26,625 nucleotides of DNA from Bacteroidales bacterium UBA3824 (lineage in GTDB: Bacteria; Bacteroidota; Bacteroidia; Bacteroidales; UBA3824), in the NCBI GenBank assembly GCA_002393195.1, contig DGIK01000221.1, positions 1-26,625 on the forward strand, given 5' to 3'. Shown one piece after another: positions 23,711 through 26,625 of the stretch; position 1 is the first letter of the stretch; every line of letters begins with the position of its first letter. The notes below the pieces were generated by a model that did no database searches, was not told the origin of the DNA, and saw nothing but the letters and a program-made list of their open reading frames with translations. Both the position numbers and the translations under genes were made by a program.

Positions 23711-24271
23711 ATGTCAAGAATTGGAAAATTGCCCGTTCAGATTCCCGCTGGAGTCCAGGTAACCGTAGATGACAAGAACCATGAGGTAGTCGTCAAAGGC
23801 AAGCTTGGTGAACTGAGGCAGAAAGTGAATCCTGATATCAAAGTCGAAGTAGAGGACAACAACATCAAGGTTTCCCGTCCCACCGACGACAAGCAGCACA
23901 GGTCGCTGCACGGCCTTTACAGGGCTTTGATTGCCAACATGGTGAAAGGTGTCAACGAAGGATTCACAATCAAGCAGGAAATGGTAGGCGTAGGTTACCG
24001 TGCTACATCGCAGGGCCAGCTCCTCGACATCTCCGTAGGTTACTCCCACAACATCCTCATTGAGCTTCCCGAGGAAGTGAAGGTGAGCGTGGTGACCGAG
24101 AAGCGCGCCAATCCCATCATCACCCTTACAAGCTGCGACAAGCAGCTCTTGGGCCAGGTAGCAGCCAAGATTCGTTCTTTCCGCGCTCCGGAGCCTTACA
24201 AGGGCAAGGGTATCAAGTTTGTCGACGAAGTACTGCGCAGGAAGGCCGGCAAGACCGCTTCATCCAAGTAG
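23711..24271 (+). CDS. rplF: 50S ribosomal protein L6
   Basis: A 186-residue L6 beginning MSRIGKLPVQIPAGVQVTVDDKNHEVVVKGKLGELRQ, with GVGYRATSQGQLLDISVGYSHNILIELPEEVKV in the middle and SFRAPEPYKGKGIKFVDEVLRRKAGKT at the end. It lies near the sarcin-ricin loop where elongation factors bind. Length is normal. Confidence 0.98.
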   Translation: MSRIGKLPVQIPAGVQVTVDDKNHEVVVKGKLGELRQKVNPDIKVEVEDNNIKVSRPTDDKQHRSLHGLYRALIANMVKGVNEGFTIKQEMVGVGYRATSQGQLLDISVGYSHNILIELPEEVKVSVVTEKRANPIITLTSCDKQLLGQVAAKIRSFRAPEPYKGKGIKFVDEVLRRKAGKTASSK

Positions 24272-24317
24272 TAGTAATCGCGACAGGGTATTATTTAATT
24301 TTTAAAATCATTGAAAA

Positions 24318-24674
24318 ATGGCTTTAACTAAGCAGGAAAGAAGGCAGAGGATTAAGTACCGCGTCCGCAAGAAGGTACAGGGTACTACTGAGCGCCCGAG
24401 GCTTTGCGTCTTCAGGAGCAACAGGAACATCTTTGCCCAGTTAATCGACGATGTTAAACAAGTGACAGTAGTCGCAACCTCTTCAAGGGTAAAGGATATA
24501 GCCGACCAGAAGGTCAACAAGGTGGAGCAGGCTAGGCTCGTTGGCAAGGCCATCGCCGAGAAGGCTATCGCCGCAGGTTACTCTAATGTTGTTTTCGATA
24601 GGAATGGTTATCTCTATCATGGCAGAATCAAGTCTCTGGCGGAAGCTGCTCGTGAAGGTGGTTTAATTTTTTAG
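24318..24674 (+). CDS. rplR: 50S ribosomal protein L18
   Basis: A 118-residue L18 with [37 protein letters not shown] and [40 protein letters not shown]. With L5 and L25 it anchors 5S rRNA. Eight of its 14 arginine codons are AGG, a striking choice for a highly expressed gene. It ends six bases before rpsE. Confidence 0.98.
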   Translation: MALTKQERRQRIKYRVRKKVQGTTERPRLCVFRSNRNIFAQLIDDVKQVTVVATSSRVKDIADQKVNKVEQARLVGKAIAEKAIAAGYSNVVFDRNGYLYHGRIKSLAEAAREGGLIF

Positions 24675-24680
24675 CGAATT

Positions 24681-25196
24681 ATGTTATCACAAGGAAAGAA
24701 ATTCAAGGCAAACGAGGCTGAGCTCAAGGACAAGCTTGTGGCAGTCAATCGTGTTACAAAGGTTACGAAAGGCGGTCGTACTTTCACATTCGCCGCTATA
24801 GTGGTAATCGGTGATGGCAACGGCACCGTGGGCTACGGCCTCGGCAAAGCCAACGAAGTTTCGGTGGCAGCCACCAAGGGCATCGAGGACGCTAAGAAGA
24901 ATTTGATCAAGGTTCCCGTGCTCAAGGGCACCATCCCCCATGAGCAGACGGCTAAGTTTGGAGGTGCGAGCGTATGGCTCAAGCCTGCTACAAGCGGTAC
25001 GGGCGTGAAGGCTGGTGGCGCTATGCGTGCAGTGCTCGAGAGCGTCGGCATCACCGACATCCTCGCCAAGTCCAAAGGCTCTTCCAACCCCCACAACCTC
25101 GTGAAGGCGACTTTCTTGGCGCTTTCGCAGCTCAGGGACGCTTACACCGTCGCACAAAACAGGGGTGTGGACATCAACACAGTGTTTAACGGTTAA
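24681..25196 (+). CDS. rpsE: 30S ribosomal protein S5
   Basis: A 171-residue S5 with the N-terminal double-stranded-RNA-binding fold ([62 protein letters not shown]). The C-terminal domain holds [41 protein letters not shown]. The loop [11 protein letters not shown], site of spectinomycin-resistance changes in other bacteria, has the ordinary sequence. rpmD follows after 17 bases. Confidence 0.98.
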   Translation: MLSQGKKFKANEAELKDKLVAVNRVTKVTKGGRTFTFAAIVVIGDGNGTVGYGLGKANEVSVAATKGIEDAKKNLIKVPVLKGTIPHEQTAKFGGASVWLKPATSGTGVKAGGAMRAVLESVGITDILAKSKGSSNPHNLVKATFLALSQLRDAYTVAQNRGVDINTVFNG

Positions 25197-25213
25197 TAAG
25201 TCTTTAGCTCAAA

Positions 25214-25396
25214 ATGAAGAAGAAAGTAACTCAAATCCGCTCCAAGATCGGATGGCCGAAGACTCAGAAGGCCACCCTGGCGGCTATAGGACTCAGGAAA
25301 ATCGGTCAAAGCGTCATCCTCGAGGACACACCCTCCAACATGGGCCAGATCCTCAAGGTAAAGCATCTTGTAAAAATTGAGGATATTAACGAATAA
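25214..25396 (+). CDS. rpmD: 50S ribosomal protein L30
   Basis: A 60-residue L30: KKKVTQIRSKIGWPKTQKATLAAIGLRKIGQSVILEDTPSNMGQILKVKHLVKIEDI. It is a small 50S protein that is missing in some bacterial groups but kept here. It lies between rpsE and rplO, the standard spc order. Confidence 0.97.
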   Translation: MKKKVTQIRSKIGWPKTQKATLAAIGLRKIGQSVILEDTPSNMGQILKVKHLVKIEDINE

Positions 25397-25414
25397 TCAA
25401 AAGAAATTTCAATC

Positions 25415-25861
25415 ATGGATTTGTCACAATTGAAACCTGCGAAGGGTTCTACTCATACCAAGAAGAGGCTCGGCAGAGGACAGGGCTCGGGCTGGGGTGG
25501 CACCTCTACAAGGGGCCACAAGGGCGCCAAGTCGCGTTCCGGCTACTCTCGCAAGAAAGGCTTTGAAGGTGGCCAGATGCCCCTCCAGAGGCGTGTGCCG
25601 AAGTTCGGTTTCAACAATATCAACAGGGTGGAGTACAAGGCCATCAACATCTCTGATCTTGAGAACCTTGCCACCAAGCTGAACATCACTGAAATCGACC
25701 TCGAGGTGCTCAAGAGGGAAGGCCTCGCCGCCAAGTCGGATCTCGTGAAGATTCTTGGCGACGGCAAGCTCACCAAACAGCTCAAGGTTACGGCCAACGC
25801 CTTCTCTAAGTCGGCCAAGGCAGCCATAGAGGCGCTCAACGGTACTGTTATCACATTGTAG
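25415..25861 (+). CDS. rplO: 50S ribosomal protein L15
   Basis: A 148-residue L15 beginning MDLSQLKPAKGSTHTKKRLGRGQGSGWGGTSTRGHKGAKSRSGYSRKKGFEGGQMPLQRRVPKFGF. The glycine- and arginine-rich N-terminus threads into the 50S subunit and the globular C-terminal domain follows. It is a late-assembly protein. secY starts 14 bases downstream, as in most bacteria. Confidence 0.98.
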   Translation: MDLSQLKPAKGSTHTKKRLGRGQGSGWGGTSTRGHKGAKSRSGYSRKKGFEGGQMPLQRRVPKFGFNNINRVEYKAINISDLENLATKLNITEIDLEVLKREGLAAKSDLVKILGDGKLTKQLKVTANAFSKSAKAAIEALNGTVITL

Positions 25862-25875
25862 TAAACTTCACTTTA

Positions 25876-26625
25876 ATGAAAAACTTTATTCAGACACTTA
25901 GAAACATCTTGAGGATAGATGACCTGCGCAACAGGATTCTTGCCACGCTTGGTCTGGTGTTGGTATACCGCGTGGGCGCGCACATCGTGCTCCCTGGCAT
26001 CGACCCCAACAAGATTGCCGCGTTAGGCGAGCAGACCAAGGACGGCATCATGTCCATCCTCAATATGTTTTCGGGTGGTGCATTCGCCAATGCCTCCATC
26101 TTTGCGCTCGGTATCATGCCGTACATCACGGCGTCTATCATTGTGCAGCTTTTGGGCATGGCGGTGCCGTATTTCCAGAGGCTCCAGAGGGACGGTGAGA
26201 GCGGACGCCGCAAGATCAACCGCATCATCCGCATCCTTACGGTAGGTGTGATGCTGGTACAGGCTCCAAGTTATTTGATCAACCTGCATTACCAGCTCCC
26301 CGATTCAGCCTTCCTCGCCGAAGGGTTCTGGGGGTTCACGTTCCCCTCGGTAATAATCCTTACGGCGGGCACCATGTTTATTATGTGGCTGGGTGAACGT
26401 ATCACTGACAAAGGCATCGGAAACGGTATTTCGCTCCTGATTATGATTGGTATCATCGCAAGATTGCCATTCGCATTCGGCGCCGAGTTCGTTTCCCGTG
26501 TACAGGAAGTAGGCGGCGGCGGTCTTATAGCTCTCATCGTGGAACTTGTGATGCTCTTCCTGGTGTTTGTCGTATCCATTCTGCTCGTGCAAGGCACCCG
26601 CAAGATTCCCGTACAGTATGCTAAG
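25876..26625 (+). CDS. secY: Protein translocase subunit SecY, N-terminal part (3' end outside window)
   Basis: The first 250 residues of SecY are visible: MKNFIQTLRNILRIDDLRNRILATLGLVLVYRVGAHIVLPGID holds the first membrane helix. The plug and second-helix region is SGGAFANASIFALGIMPYITASIIVQLL. Later come PYFQRLQRDGESGRRKINR (a cytoplasmic loop) and WLGERITDKGIGNGISLLIMIGIIA. SecY forms the channel of SecYEG for secreted and inner-membrane proteins. The frame is still open at the window edge. Confidence 0.97.
   Translation, partial: MKNFIQTLRNILRIDDLRNRILATLGLVLVYRVGAHIVLPGIDPNKIAALGEQTKDGIMSILNMFSGGAFANASIFALGIMPYITASIIVQLLGMAVPYFQRLQRDGESGRRKINRIIRILTVGVMLVQAPSYLINLHYQLPDSAFLAEGFWGFTFPSVIILTAGTMFIMWLGERITDKGIGNGISLLIMIGIIARLPFAFGAEFVSRVQEVGGGGLIALIVELVMLFLVFVVSILLVQGTRKIPVQYAK

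Noticed and set aside
1..26625. tRNA or rRNA genes
   Set aside because: No cloverleaf with a T-loop motif and no rRNA-like sequence was noticed, though no covariance search was possible.

Overview
The window looks like chromosomal DNA of a Bacteroidota bacterium, most likely of the order Bacteroidales. Three signs support this. Promoters match the Bacteroidetes sigma-ABfr pattern (TTTG, about 19-21 nt, then TAnnTTTG) in front of many genes. Start codons are preceded by A-rich sequence rather than a Shine-Dalgarno motif. The ribosomal genes run rpsL-rpsG-fusA directly into rpsJ-rplC with no tuf gene between. I cannot name the genus.

Region 1 (1-9475) is accessory DNA. It begins with two tandem secreted SUMF1/FGE-fold proteins (the first cut by the window edge) and a small exported protein. 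A perfect 28-bp palindrome closes this cluster against a convergent gene of unknown function. Next come an intact MNT nucleotidyltransferase antitoxin with only the C-terminal half of its HEPN partner, then a 400-base gap holding a strongly folded, pseudoknot-forming RNA candidate. Behind the RNA lies a two-gene module: a zinc-ribbon-SUMF1 protein and a ComEC-type metallo-beta-lactamase-fold protein. An ORF6N gene with a phospholipase-D-like tail follows, sandwiched between two direct copies of a 500-base module. Each copy has its own promoter, a 75-codon antitoxin-like gene (frameshifted in the second copy) and REP-like hairpins. A HigB/HigA-type toxin-antitoxin pair and a secreted FISUMP-domain protein end the region.

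Region 2 (9472-13054) is on the minus strand: mutS2, translationally coupled (ATGA overlap) to an upstream small membrane protein, and an exported protein of unknown function.

Region 3 (13245-26625) is the combined str-S10-spc ribosomal cluster: rpsL, rpsG, fusA, rpsJ, rplC, rplD, rplW, rplB, rpsS, rplV, rpsC, rplP, rpmC, rpsQ, rplN, rplX, rplE, rpsN, rpsH, rplF, rplR, rpsE, rpmD, rplO and the start of secY. It seems to be read from one strong promoter before rpsL. These genes make both ribosomal subunits, the translocase EF-G and the SecYEG channel.

The best candidate for something undescribed is the RNA at about 3067-3230 together with the SUMF1-MBL pair downstream. No separate promoter motif is visible between the RNA and these genes.
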